Origin: Aldehydirespirator sp965203635
GTDB taxonomy: Bacteria; Actinomycetota; Acidimicrobiia; Acidimicrobiales; Aldehydirespiratoraceae
Direction: 5' to 3'
Assembly (NCBI GenBank): GCA_965203635.1
Contig: OZ241903.1
Span: 3,162,001-3,226,000, forward strand
DNA: 64,000 bases
Position 1 is the stretch's first letter. Each line of letters begins with the position of its first letter. The notes under the pieces are model-generated. The model was not told where the DNA came from. It ran no database searches and saw nothing but the letters and a program-made list of their open reading frames with translations. Below are positions 40,730 through 49,742 of this stretch, one piece after another. A program made the translations under genes and the position numbers.

Positions 40730-43700
40730 ATGACCCAAGCCCGTCACCGCATCGCCGTGCTCGTCGCCCTCGCCGTCGCGGCCTCGGTCCTCGCCCTTGC
40801 ACCCGCCGCCGCCGGCCAGACGGCGCCGGCGCAGAGCCAGGATGCCGGCATTCATCAGCCTTCCATCGATGCGCTGATGGGCGAGTTCTCTATCGGCGTG
40901 GACGTGTTCTTCCGCACCGGCTGCGCCGACAGCGACGAGTTCTGCCCCAACGACGACCTTCCCCGCTGGGAGATGGCGGTCTTGCTGGCCAGGATCCTCG
41001 ACCGCGCCAACCCGCCCGCTACCGGCTCGTCGCGTTTCGCCGACGTCGACCCGGGTGCGTGGTGGTCCCGGCACGTGGAGCGCCTCGCCGAGCTTGGAAT
41101 CGTCGAGGGATGCGAGACGGACCCCCTGAGATTCTGCCCCGACGATCCCGTCGACCGCGGCCAGATGGCCGCGTACCTGGCCAGGGCCTTCGACCTGGAC
41201 CGGGGTGTGAGGGCCGGGTTCGCGGACGTGCCGGCCGATCATGTCTTCGCCGACGACATCGACCGGCTCGCAGCGGCGCGGATCACAGCCGGGTGCGACC
41301 GCGACCCGGCCCGCTACTGCCCGCGGCGCCACGTGACCCGCGGAGAGATGGCCACGTTCCTGGCTCGGGCGATCGGGCTGGCGCCCCGGGCCGAACCCGT
41401 GCCCGCCCACGACCCCACCCCGCTGCCCATCGACCCGGCGGTGACCATCGGGACTCTCGACAACGGCCTCACCTACTACCTCCGCCACAACGACAGCCCG
41501 GGCAAGAACCTCGCGGTGCGGCTGCTCATCAATGTCGGATCGGTCGACGAGGCCGACCACGAGGTCGGCATCGGGCACTTCATCGAGCACATGCTGTTCA
41601 ACGGCACCACCGAGTTCCCCGGCAATTCCCTGGATGCGGCTCTGCGGGAGATCGGTGTCGAACTCGGGCCCGACGTCAACGCCCACGTGGGCCACGACGA
41701 GACCGTCTACCAGATCGCGGTGCGCCTCGACGCAGACCACAAGGCTCCCCTGGTGTTCCACGCCCTGTCGCAGATGGCCAGCGCGGCCACCTTCGAGCCC
41801 GACGCCGTCGAATCCGAGCGGGGCGTCGTCCTCGACGAGATGCGCTTCAGGCGCGAGAGCGTCAGAGGCGTCATCGGCGCCGAATTCGACCGGGTCTACA
41901 CCCAGGGCACCCCTTACGCGGGACGCGACCCCGTCGGCACCCTCGAAACCGTCAACGCGATGACGGCGGACGATCTGCGAGCCTTCTACGCAAAGTGGTA
42001 CGTGCCCGCCAACATGGCGGTGGTCGTGGTGGGCGACATGGATGTGGACGACCAGCAGGCCCTGGTGGAGGAGCACTTCGGGCCGCTGCCCGCGGGCGAG
42101 GGACGCCGGGCCCCCAGCGTGTACATACCTCCAGCCGAGTCCTCGAGCCATGTGGTGACCGACCCGAGGCAGGGCGTCACCTTCATCTCGCTGGACATAC
42201 CAATCGATCCCCACGATCTCAGCACCATCGGCGGCGACCGGCTCACGACCATCGAAGCCCTCATCGCGATCATGATCGACAACCGCCTCGACGACGCCTA
42301 CCACCGGGGTGAGCTGAGTCAGGTCGATCCTCCGAGATTCAGCGCCTTCACCTACAACCGCGGGCTGAGGTACTACGGCACGAACTGGCAGGGCGACAAC
42401 CTCGACACCGCCTCCAAGGACTACCTCTCGGTGCTTCTGACCGCGCAGGAGCACGGCTTCACTTCCGGCGACCTCAGGCGAGCCATCAGCCAGATCGTGG
42501 CCGACCTGCAGTTCCTGCTCGACAGGGCACCCACGATCCAGGACAGTGAGTGGGCCGGCTACTACCAGGATCACTTCTTCTACGGTGGCGACATCGACTC
42601 CGTCGCGAGGTCGGTGACCCGGACCGCTCGGCTGCTGCCGCAGCTCACGCCCGAGGAGTTGACCGAGCACTTCCGGTGGCAGATGAATCGCGGTGGACTG
42701 GTGGTCATCGCAGTGGGTCCCGACCCGTCGAGCGTGCCGACGGTCGCCGAGCTCGACGCCGCCCTGGCTGCGGCCACGGCCGGACCGCCCCCGCAAGAGG
42801 TGGCCGTCATCGACCAGCTCATGGATCCTCCCGAACCCGCCGACCCCGTCTCGGAGGGATCCTTCGACGTCTTCGACGACGGGTACGAGTGGACCTTCGC
42901 CAACGGAGCCCGGGTCATGTTCGCGCCCTCCGACATCGCCGAGGGCTCGGTCAGCCTGCAAGCCCAGTCCCTCGGGGGCTGGTCGCTGCTGGAGCCCGGC
43001 GACCGGGCCCTGTCGGCCATCGCGGTGAACGCGGTTGGGGGTAGCGGCCTGGGCGACGTGTCGAGAGCGGAGCTCAACCGCTTCCTGGAAGACATCACCG
43101 TTTCGGTCAATCCCTACATTGGCGAGACGACCGAGGGCTTCGCCGGGTCGTCAAGCACCGACGACGTCGAGACCATGTTCCAGCTCATCCACCTGCTGGT
43201 GACCGCGCCCCAGATCGACGACCAGTCCTACCAGGACGCCCTTCACACCGCCGAGACGAGGTTGGCGCTGGCGGAGCGCGACCCCCGCTGGCAGGCGGCC
43301 ATCGCCTACCTGGAGGCCCGCTACGGCGACACGTGGCACCGGGCCATCGCAGAGCGCGAGGAAATCGACTCGCTCACCCCGGACCGGCTGCTGGCCATGT
43401 ACCAGAGCCGTCTCGGCAAGGTCGACGACCTAGTGGTGGCCGTCGCCGGCGACACCGACGCATCGGTGATCGAGCGTCTGGCCCGCCACTACATCGCCAC
43501 ACTGCCCGCCGGCGAGTCCGACACCTACATCAACCGCCGGCCGCCCATGCCTGATGGGCTCGTGCAGAGGCAGGTGACGGTTGGCGAGGGTGAGAGCGCC
43601 GTGTTGGAGATCTACCACGAGGCCGACCTGGAGGTGACCCCGCTGCGGGCGGTGGCCGTCGACGCTCTCGGAGTAGCTCTGAGCGACCGCGTGTTCCTGG

Positions 43701-44107
43701 TGATACGCGAGGAGTTGGGCGCCTCCTACGTCGCAGGGGGCTCGGTCGACAGCAACAGCCTCCCCAGCCAGTTCTTCGACTCGAGGGTCTACGCCACGCT
43801 CGATCCGAGCCGGTACGACGAGATCCGCTCCACGATGCTCGACATACTGGCCGACGTGGCCGCCAACGGGCTGACTCCCGCAGAGTTCGCACAGGCCACC
43901 GCCATCCTGACCACCGACTACGCCCGGTCGCGCAATTCCGACCTGATCCGCGCGCTGCTGTCTCGGCGCAGCGCCGCCGACGAGGACGTGATCACCAAGG
44001 AGCGCCTGACCGAGGAGCTGGGGCGATTGACGCCGGAGGACGTGCAGGCGCTGGCCGCGGCACTCTACGGTGAGGGCGGACGGATCGAGATAAGCAGAAG
44101 GCCGTGA
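40730..44107 (+). CDS. secreted M16 metalloprotease with N-terminal SLH-like repeats
   Basis: A 1125-aa exported protein. The signal peptide (1-~28) ends AAAGQT. Three S-layer-homology-like repeats (~45-215) each show the FADV...CCPDDPV-like pattern with paired Cys (GCETDPLRFCP, GCDRDPARYCP) and RGQMA/RGEMA motifs. They are followed by two M16-type modules (~230-660 and ~705-1120). Zinc site: HFIEH (~283-287) with the downstream Glu in ESERGVVLDEM. The second module lacks HxxEH, as usual for the structural half. It probably degrades peptides at the cell surface. It overlaps the UPRT gene by 4 nt (GTGA). Confidence 0.9.
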   Translation: MTQARHRIAVLVALAVAASVLALAPAAAGQTAPAQSQDAGIHQPSIDALMGEFSIGVDVFFRTGCADSDEFCPNDDLPRWEMAVLLARILDRANPPATGSSRFADVDPGAWWSRHVERLAELGIVEGCETDPLRFCPDDPVDRGQMAAYLARAFDLDRGVRAGFADVPADHVFADDIDRLAAARITAGCDRDPARYCPRRHVTRGEMATFLARAIGLAPRAEPVPAHDPTPLPIDPAVTIGTLDNGLTYYLRHNDSPGKNLAVRLLINVGSVDEADHEVGIGHFIEHMLFNGTTEFPGNSLDAALREIGVELGPDVNAHVGHDETVYQIAVRLDADHKAPLVFHALSQMASAATFEPDAVESERGVVLDEMRFRRESVRGVIGAEFDRVYTQGTPYAGRDPVGTLETVNAMTADDLRAFYAKWYVPANMAVVVVGDMDVDDQQALVEEHFGPLPAGEGRRAPSVYIPPAESSSHVVTDPRQGVTFISLDIPIDPHDLSTIGGDRLTTIEALIAIMIDNRLDDAYHRGELSQVDPPRFSAFTYNRGLRYYGTNWQGDNLDTASKDYLSVLLTAQEHGFTSGDLRRAISQIVADLQFLLDRAPTIQDSEWAGYYQDHFFYGGDIDSVARSVTRTARLLPQLTPEELTEHFRWQMNRGGLVVIAVGPDPSSVPTVAELDAALAAATAGPPPQEVAVIDQLMDPPEPADPVSEGSFDVFDDGYEWTFANGARVMFAPSDIAEGSVSLQAQSLGGWSLLEPGDRALSAIAVNAVGGSGLGDVSRAELNRFLEDITVSVNPYIGETTEGFAGSSSTDDVETMFQLIHLLVTAPQIDDQSYQDALHTAETRLALAERDPRWQAAIAYLEARYGDTWHRAIAEREEIDSLTPDRLLAMYQSRLGKVDDLVVAVAGDTDASVIERLARHYIATLPAGESDTYINRRPPMPDGLVQRQVTVGEGESAVLEIYHEADLEVTPLRAVAVDALGVALSDRVFLVIREELGASYVAGGSVDSNSLPSQFFDSRVYATLDPSRYDEIRSTMLDILADVAANGLTPAEFAQATAILTTDYARSRNSDLIRALLSRRSAADEDVITKERLTEELGRLTPEDVQALAAALYGEGGRIEISRRP

Positions 44108-44730
44108 CCGAAGTCCATGTGATCGACAACGCGCTGGTCGCCGACCGGGTGACCCGCCTGCGCGACTCGTCCACCCCCAACCACGAGTTCCGGCGGCTGC
44201 TGCGCGACCTGAGCTCGATCCTGGTGTACGAGGCCATGAGGCAGGCTCCGCTCGAACCCGTCGACGTCACCACGCCCATGGGCCCGACCGTGGGTTCCCG
44301 CCTCGAGCGCCTACCGGTGGTGGTGCCGGTGCTGCGGGCGGGACTGGGCATGCTCGACGCCGCGCTAGAGCTGCTCGGCGACGTGGAGGTGGCGTTCGTG
44401 GGCCTCAGGCGCAACGAGCGGACCCTGGAGGCCAGCCAGTACGCGAGCACGCTTCCGGAGAGTCTCGAAGGCCGCGACGCCCTGATCCTCGACCCGATGC
44501 TGGCCACGGGCGGCTCCTGCGTCCACGCCCTGGAGACGCTGAGGGAGAGCGGCGCGGCCCGGATCACCGCGGTGTGCGTCCTGGCCGCTCCCGAGGGCAT
44601 CGAGCGGGTGCGCGAGTCGGGGCTGGCCGACGCCGTCTGCGTGGCCGCCGTCGACGAGTCGCTCGACCACAACGGGTTCATCCTGCCGGGTCTCGGCGAC
44701 GCCGGAGACCGCCAGTTCAACCCGTCGTGA
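44104..44730 (+). CDS. upp: uracil phosphoribosyltransferase
   Basis: A 208-aa enzyme starting GTG 44104. The PRPP loop LILDPMLATGGSCVHALE (~128-145), VVVPVLRAGLGML (~76-88) and the C-terminal uracil-binding segment PGLGDAGDRQFN (~196-207) are textbook UPRT motifs. It makes UMP from uracil and PRPP. It is coupled by a 4-nt overlap to the M16 protease gene, an unexpected partnership. Confidence 0.95.
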   Translation: MTEVHVIDNALVADRVTRLRDSSTPNHEFRRLLRDLSSILVYEAMRQAPLEPVDVTTPMGPTVGSRLERLPVVVPVLRAGLGMLDAALELLGDVEVAFVGLRRNERTLEASQYASTLPESLEGRDALILDPMLATGGSCVHALETLRESGAARITAVCVLAAPEGIERVRESGLADAVCVAAVDESLDHNGFILPGLGDAGDRQFNPS

Positions 44731-44837
44731 CCCGATCCCGGCCGCACGGCACAGCCGAAGCCGCCGGGTTCGTCGCGATCGCCCGATTGATCGGCAGTCG
44801 CGCCGGGCCCGCTGGGCCGGTCGCGCCGGCCGCCTGA

Positions 44838-45773
44838 TTGGCGGTGGTTGACGTGAGCCATCTGGTCGCGGTTGCGCCGGACACCCGGCCGGTGATGTAC
44901 GACGCCTTCGCGGCCGCGGTGCGCGACGCCGGCGGCGAGGTGGCGGACCTGGCCGAGGCTCAAGCCCTGATCTGGGCCGACCCCTATGCGGCCGGCATGT
45001 ACCCGGAGGTGATCGCCGCAGCCCCGTCGGTGGAATGGGTGCAGCTCCCCTATGCGGGTGTGGAGCCGTTCCTCGACTACCTGGACACCCGGCTGACGTG
45101 GACCTGCGCCAAGGGCGTGTACGCCGACCCGGTGGCGGAATGGGTGATGGCCGCCCTGTTGATGGGCCTGCGGGACTTCCACCTGTTCGCGGCGGCCGAC
45201 TCGTGGTGCGCGGAGTCGGGACGCAACCTGTTCGGGACCCGGATCACCGTGCTGGGCGGGGGCGGCATCACCCGGTCGCTCATGAGGCTGCTGGAGCCGT
45301 GGGGCTGCCGGGTGACGGTGGTGCGACGCTCCGAGGAGGCTTTCGAGGGCGCGGCGCGGACGCTCACGCTGGCTTCGGTACATGAGGCAGTGGCCGGCGC
45401 CGACGCGGTGGTGGTGGCGCTGGCTCTGACCGAGGAGACCCGCCACGTGGTGGACGCGGGGTTGCTGGAGTCGATGGGGCCGCAGTGCTGGCTGGTGAAC
45501 GTGGCCCGCGGCGGGCACGTGGACCACGCCGCGCTGGAGGCCGCGCTGCGGTCGGGAACCATCGCGGGGGCGGTACTGGACGTGACCGAACCCGAGCCGC
45601 TGCCCGACGACTCAGGTTTGTGGGCCCTGCCCAACTGCGTGATCACGCCCCACATCGGCAACACCCGCGAGATGGGCCTGCCGCTGATCACCAACCGGGT
45701 GCGCGAGAACGTGCGCCGCTGGCTGGCCGGCAAGGACCTGCTCGGCCAAGTCAACGTAACCCTCGGCTACTGA
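44838..45773 (+). CDS. D-isomer 2-hydroxyacid dehydrogenase
   Basis: A 311-aa enzyme. The NAD(P) fold begins TVLGGGGITRSLMRLL (~137-152). The catalytic Arg lies in NVARGGHVDHAAL (~220-232), the Glu in TEPEPLP and the His in TPHIGN. The N-terminal catalytic half contains EWVQLPYAGVEPF. It reduces a 2-keto acid to the D-2-hydroxy acid, or the reverse. The start is uncertain: TTG 44838, GTG 44844 or GTG 44853. The 107-bp gap after upp has no gene. Confidence 0.87.
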   Translation: MAVVDVSHLVAVAPDTRPVMYDAFAAAVRDAGGEVADLAEAQALIWADPYAAGMYPEVIAAAPSVEWVQLPYAGVEPFLDYLDTRLTWTCAKGVYADPVAEWVMAALLMGLRDFHLFAAADSWCAESGRNLFGTRITVLGGGGITRSLMRLLEPWGCRVTVVRRSEEAFEGAARTLTLASVHEAVAGADAVVVALALTEETRHVVDAGLLESMGPQCWLVNVARGGHVDHAALEAALRSGTIAGAVLDVTEPEPLPDDSGLWALPNCVITPHIGNTREMGLPLITNRVRENVRRWLAGKDLLGQVNVTLGY

Positions 45774-45797
45774 CTCTCCCCGTTCAAGCGTTTGCGC

Positions 45798-45834
45798 TTG
45801 ACACGGTCGATTTGGTGATGCAAACTAGTTTGCA
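45798..45834 (+). promoter_or_regulatory. promoter with 16-bp perfect palindromic operator
   Basis: A consensus -35 TTGACA (45798-45803) is followed, after 15-17 bp, by the perfect palindrome TGCAAACTAGTTTGCA (45819-45834), which covers the expected -10. A protein bound here would occlude RNA polymerase. The two-gene unit downstream encodes its own winged-helix regulator, the natural candidate. A strong GGAGG precedes ATG 45859. Confidence 0.7.
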
Positions 45835-45858
45835 ATACAAACCGAATGGAGGTCGCAT

Positions 45859-46479
45859 ATGCAGGCATTCGACGAAGGCGCCGGTGCGCTGACACCTGAA
45901 GAGAGCTGGCAGACCATCCACACCACCATGGATGACGCCCGCAGTTCGATGTACCTGGCCGGGAGCACGGCCATCATGCTGCTGTGGGGCGTGATCGTCT
46001 CAGTGGGCTACTTCTCCCATTACGCCATCGACACGCTCGCAACCGAGTTCGCCGAGGACAGGCCGTGGTACCCAAGCCTGTTGTGGGGCGGCCTAGGGAC
46101 AGTAGGTGGGGTGTGCAGCGGCATCATCGGTCACCGAGCGGGCAGCAACATGGCGGCCAGTGAAGCAGCCCGCCGGGCGGGGATCAGGGTGTTCTGCTTC
46201 TGGAGTTCCGTGGTGGGGGCCGCGTTCCTCCTGACCTTTGCGGCAGGGGCGAACGCTGAGAACTCCCCGCGGGTATTCGTGGGCGTGATAGCACTCGGCT
46301 ACGTCCTGTTCGGCATCATGCACCGTCCCATGATCGCAGTGCTGGGACTGGGGTACGCGGTCGCGTTCTACATCCCGGAGTACTTCCTCGGGGACGCTGC
46401 AATGGTGGCGTCGGGATCAGCGATGGTGGCGATAACCGCGGCTGGTTTCGCGTGGGTCTCCAGGACTAGGGAACGGTGA
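45859..46479 (+). CDS. polytopic membrane protein paired with a winged-helix regulator
   Basis: A 206-aa protein. A soluble N-terminal ~30 residues (ending DDARSSMYLAG) are followed by about six hydrophobic segments (~32-55, 72-92, 105-128, 133-150, 152-170, 175-198). No family is recognised. It could sense or transport something, or be a stress-type membrane protein. It is expressed from the palindrome-controlled promoter and lies 7 bp before the regulator gene, which implies a regulated two-gene unit. Confidence 0.65.
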   Translation: MQAFDEGAGALTPEESWQTIHTTMDDARSSMYLAGSTAIMLLWGVIVSVGYFSHYAIDTLATEFAEDRPWYPSLLWGGLGTVGGVCSGIIGHRAGSNMAASEAARRAGIRVFCFWSSVVGAAFLLTFAAGANAENSPRVFVGVIALGYVLFGIMHRPMIAVLGLGYAVAFYIPEYFLGDAAMVASGSAMVAITAAGFAWVSRTRER

Positions 46480-46486
46480 ACAACCG

Positions 46487-46843
46487 GTGAGCGCCGATTC
46501 GGTCCCGGCGGCCGAGGCGGCGCACCTCGACGAGACAATCCACCAGCCCACCCGGCTGCGGATCATGACGCTGCTGGTCTCGGTCCCGGCAGCCGACCGG
46601 CTGGCCTACGGGTTCATCCAGCAGAACCTGGAGCTGACCGGCGGAAACCTGACCATCCATCTGCGCAAGCTCGAAGCGGCGGGCTACCTGGCCATCAGCA
46701 AGGAGTTCCAGGGCGCCAAGCCCCGCACCTGGATACAGGCGACCACCGACGGCCGCCGCGCCTACGCCCAGTACCTGACGAACCTCCAGAATGCACTGGG
46801 ACTGCGCCTCCCCGCGGCCGGGAATCGAGAACCTGCGCCTTAA
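46487..46843 (+). CDS. winged-helix transcriptional regulator
   Basis: A 118-aa protein starting GTG 46487. A helix-turn-helix with the ArsR/MarR-like HTH_34 pattern is visible: HQPTRLRIMTLL (~17-28), then LELTGGNLTIHLRKLEAAGY (~46-65) as recognition helix, then a wing ISKEFQGAKPRTWIQAT. No metal-binding cysteines are present, so it probably senses a small molecule or relays protein contact. It likely binds the palindrome at 45819-45834 and autoregulates the operon. Confidence 0.82.
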   Translation: MSADSVPAAEAAHLDETIHQPTRLRIMTLLVSVPAADRLAYGFIQQNLELTGGNLTIHLRKLEAAGYLAISKEFQGAKPRTWIQATTDGRRAYAQYLTNLQNALGLRLPAAGNREPAP

Positions 46844-46862
46844 TGGTCTCTGGATAGCGCGC

Positions 46863-47714
46863 CTAGCTGAGGAGGCTGCGGAGTTCGGCTAGGCGGGGGG
46901 CGACTACGTCGGTGATGATGCTGGGCCTGTCGGACGGGGATGCCAGGGCGGCTTCGCCCCAGAGGGCCCGGCCGGCCATGAAGCCGGCGCAGCCGGCGGC
47001 CACGGCGGCCGCGACCTGGTCGCGGTAGGACTCGAAGTTGCCGCCGCCCGACAGCAGGGTCCACGGCATGTGGCAGCGCTCGGTGATCTCCGCGCAGGCG
47101 ACGGCCCATACGCCGCGGTCGGGCTCGTGCACCGGATCCACCGGGAAGGGCAGCTTCAGCAGGTGCGGATCCATGGCCGCGAAACGCTCCACGGTCTCGA
47201 TCGCGATGGCGCGGCGGGCGGCTGGGTCATCGAGCCCGTAGAAGAGCGGCTCCAGCACCAGCGGGATCCCCACCCGGCGGCACTCGGCAAGTATCTCAGC
47301 CGCCACCCGCTCCTGGACCGCGGCGTGCTCGCCGCGGTCGGGACGGTAGAAGATCAGCAGCTTCGCAGCCGACGCCCCGCAGGCCGCCGCGGCCTCCACC
47401 GACCAGCCGTCCAGGATCTGCGTGGCCGCAGCCTCGGGATCGGCCGCGTAGCCCTGAGCCTCCAGCGCGGCGGTGAACCCCACCCCGGCGGGCAGCGTGC
47501 CGTCGAGCAATTGCGGGATCGAGTACTCGGGTTCGAGCATCACCCCGGTGGCGCCCGCGGCCAGGGCCCCGACCAGTTCGCGTTTCAGGTCGGTGATGTC
47601 GCCGGCGCCGACCGAGTCCTGATCATGGGGGGCCAGCACCGCTCGCAGCGAGTCGCGGTGGTCGATGGCGAGCACCCCGAAGCGCCCGCCGTCGGATATG
47701 CCGTCCAGGCTCAT
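46863..47714 (-). CDS. LacD/Cgl0159-like class I aldolase, presumed 6-phospho-5-dehydro-2-deoxygluconate aldolase
   Basis: A 283-aa (beta/alpha)8 protein of the tagatose-bisphosphate aldolase/Cgl0159 type. LAIDHRDSLRAVL at ~14-26, the lysine segments SAAKLLIFYRPDRG (~115-128) and LLKLPFPVD (~184-192), and GGGNFESYRDQV near the end fit the DeoC/LacD fold. It is the last gene of the inositol operon. In such operons this step (IolJ function) splits 2-deoxy-5-keto-gluconate-6-phosphate to dihydroxyacetone phosphate and malonate semialdehyde. That role is inferred from position. ATG 47714 is 37 bp after iolB. Confidence 0.75.
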   Translation of the reverse strand: MSLDGISDGGRFGVLAIDHRDSLRAVLAPHDQDSVGAGDITDLKRELVGALAAGATGVMLEPEYSIPQLLDGTLPAGVGFTAALEAQGYAADPEAAATQILDGWSVEAAAACGASAAKLLIFYRPDRGEHAAVQERVAAEILAECRRVGIPLVLEPLFYGLDDPAARRAIAIETVERFAAMDPHLLKLPFPVDPVHEPDRGVWAVACAEITERCHMPWTLLSGGGNFESYRDQVAAAVAAGCAGFMAGRALWGEAALASPSDRPSIITDVVAPRLAELRSLLS

Positions 47715-47751
47715 GGATTCACCGGTTCCGCACCCGAGACGCCGTCCCGGC

Positions 47752-48612
47752 TCATCTTCGCACCCCCGGGCCGTCCTGGGTCACCACCGGCAGGCCCCAC
47801 TCCCCCGCCTGCCAGTCGGATTCGATCCAGGTGTGCTCGGCCGCGAAGCACGGCGGCGTGCGGCGGTCGTCGTCCTGCAACTCGCCGGCCAGGTAGTTGA
47901 TGAAGTACATGTTGGCGCTGGGGCATGTCACCGTCGTGTGGTAGCCCTTGGGGACGAGCACGAGATCGCCGTCGTGCACGACCATGGGATCGTCGTACCC
48001 CTCCTCGTGGCGCCAGTTGCGGTGGAGGCCATAGCCCTCGGGCCGGTCCAGGCGGAAGTAGTACACCTCCTCCAAGTACGGCGAGCCCTCCCGGCCGTCA
48101 TGGCAGTGCGGCGGCCATGCCGCCCACGTGCCTCTGGGGATGTACACCTCATAGAGGATCAGTCGCTCCGCAGGGAGCGGATGCGACAGCGAGTGGATCA
48201 CCTGCCGGTGGGCCTGCCCGCCGCCGCGGATCTCGATGCGCATCTCCGATGGCTCGAACACCCGGACCGGGTAGCGGCCCTCCGCCGGGGCCGACCCGAC
48301 CGACGCCCGCAGCCCGATCTCGGACTCGATCCGGTACGGGGTCCCCGGCGGCAAGTAGACGATGCTCGCCATCTGGGTGAACACCGACTCCCGGCTCAGG
48401 TCAACCACCATCTCATCGCCCACAAGCACCCGGCCCTCGCCGGCCAGCGGCACGATGGCAGTCTCCCGGTCGGCCTGCACCCCGGACCAGGGAGCGGCCG
48501 CGGTCACGTCCACCACCCCGAACTCGACGTAGTCCCAGCCCGCCGACTCGGGCGTCACGTGGAGGATCCGCCCCGGACCCTCGGCCGGGTGGATTAGCGA
48601 CGAACTGGCCAT
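47752..48612 (-). CDS. iolB: 5-deoxy-glucuronate isomerase
   Basis: A 286-aa cupin-type isomerase counted from ATG 48612; an upstream in-frame ATG would read through the palindromic repeats. Metal ligands are visible in PPHCHDGREGSPYLEEVYYF cut to ~163-182 (His, His, Glu), with a late His in PKGYHTTV. NMYFINYLAGE near the C-terminus is a conserved IolB motif. It converts 5-deoxy-D-glucuronate to 5-dehydro-2-deoxygluconate. It belongs to the minus-strand inositol operon; the gap upstream carries two palindromic repeats. Confidence 0.92.
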   Translation of the reverse strand: MASSSLIHPAEGPGRILHVTPESAGWDYVEFGVVDVTAAAPWSGVQADRETAIVPLAGEGRVLVGDEMVVDLSRESVFTQMASIVYLPPGTPYRIESEIGLRASVGSAPAEGRYPVRVFEPSEMRIEIRGGGQAHRQVIHSLSHPLPAERLILYEVYIPRGTWAAWPPHCHDGREGSPYLEEVYYFRLDRPEGYGLHRNWRHEEGYDDPMVVHDGDLVLVPKGYHTTVTCPSANMYFINYLAGELQDDDRRTPPCFAAEHTWIESDWQAGEWGLPVVTQDGPGVRR

Positions 48613-48640
48613 GTTCCTGCCTCCCGTGTCAGCGGGCCAA

Positions 48641-48750
48641 GATCTCGGGTCGAAAACCTGTGCCACATCGAGAAGACCGACCCGAGAATCCAACGGCCCG
48701 GATCTCGGGTCGAAAACCGGTGGCACATCCAGAAAACCGACCCGAGAATC
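48641..48750. repeat. two 50-bp palindromic units, 60-bp period
   Basis: Units at 48641-48690 and 48701-48750 differ at four positions. Each has perfect outer arms TCTCGGGTCG / CGACCCGAGA and a small inner palindrome (GTGCCAC or GTGGCAC). The second unit runs into the stop of the RmlD-like gene. In RNA each would form a long hairpin between the RmlD-like SDR and iolB. They are not related in sequence to the 71-bp array. Confidence 0.85.
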
Positions 48751-49714
48751 AGTGGGCGAGGGCGCCGGTGGAGCGCTCCTGGCGGAACCGGGTCAGCAGG
48801 TCGCGGATTCCGGGCGGTTCGTAGCCGAGGACCTCCGTCGTGCGCCGCACGGTCAGGCTGGTGTCGTACGGGATCGGGAACTCGCCCACGGCTCCCACCG
48901 CGCCGGTGTCGGGCTCCGTCGAGCTGAGCAGCGCCGGATCGAGGTCGAAGACGTCGCAGGCGGTGCGGGCCAGCTCCATGCGACCCACCGATTCGGCGCC
49001 GCAGCAGTGGAAGATCCCGACGGCGCCGTCGTCGGCTGCCATGCGCCACATCACCTCGGCGCACTCGCTGGCCAGCGACGGCGAGGCCACCATGTTGATG
49101 TTGTCGGCCTCCCACACCGCGAACGGGCGCCCCGCCTCCAGCGCGCCGACGATCGAGGTGACGAAGTAGCCGAAGCCGCCGTCCTGCACCCGGGGCGTGT
49201 GGTCCCGCATCCAGTGCATGCCGCTCACCGCCGACACCCGGGCCACCGCGGCCCGCTCCGCGCCCAGCATGGCGGCCTGCTCGCTGGCCATCTTGAGCAC
49301 GCCGTAGAGGTTGACCGGGTTGGGCGGGGTGTCCTCGTCGGCGCCGGACTGGGTGCCGTCGAACACCCAGTCGGTGGACACCAGGATCAGCTTGGCCCCC
49401 ACCTCGTCGGCCGCTCGGGCCAGAGTCGCGGTGGTTCCGACGTAGCTGCGCCAGGCCAGGTCCCGGTCGGCGTACATGGCCGCGAAGTCGTTGAGGATCA
49501 TGGAGTGCACGATCACGTCGGGGTCGAACGCGTCCACGCTGGCCAGCACCGCCTCGTCGTCGAGCAGGTCGAGACGCTCGGTACTGAAGCCAGGCGAGTC
49601 AACGGGAACGAACCGGTGGACCGGACAGCGCACCGAGGCCCCGTGGCGCTCCGCGAAGACCTTGACGATGTTCGACCCGACAAATCCGGTCCCTCCGGTC
49701 ACATATGCCCTCAT
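48749..49714 (-). CDS. RmlD-like NAD(P)-dependent SDR (sugar-nucleotide-binding family)
   Basis: A 321-aa extended SDR starting ATG 49714. The cofactor motif TGGTGFVGSNIV lies at ~6-17 and the catalytic Ser/Thr in LVSTDWVFDG (~102-111). YxxxK is present as LYGVLKMAS (~130). The substrate domain resembles dTDP-4-dehydrorhamnose reductase (PF04321). In an inositol operon it probably oxidises or reduces a cyclitol or its derivative, not dTDP-rhamnose. It is flanked on both sides by palindromic repeat arrays. Confidence 0.8.
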   Translation of the reverse strand: MRAYVTGGTGFVGSNIVKVFAERHGASVRCPVHRFVPVDSPGFSTERLDLLDDEAVLASVDAFDPDVIVHSMILNDFAAMYADRDLAWRSYVGTTATLARAADEVGAKLILVSTDWVFDGTQSGADEDTPPNPVNLYGVLKMASEQAAMLGAERAAVARVSAVSGMHWMRDHTPRVQDGGFGYFVTSIVGALEAGRPFAVWEADNINMVASPSLASECAEVMWRMAADDGAVGIFHCCGAESVGRMELARTACDVFDLDPALLSSTEPDTGAVGAVGEFPIPYDTSLTVRRTTEVLGYEPPGIRDLLTRFRQERSTGALAH

Positions 49715-49742
49715 GGCCGTCCCCTCCCGTGTGGCCGCGACC

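Noticed and set aside
39868..42312. 814-residue plus-strand frame across adenosine deaminase and the M16 gene
   Set aside because: Arg/His/Pro-rich out-of-frame shadow spanning two genes with complete catalytic motifs in another frame.
40724..42961. 745-residue minus-strand frame opposite the M16 protease
   Set aside because: Antisense shadow of the protease; no recognisable motif and no start signal.
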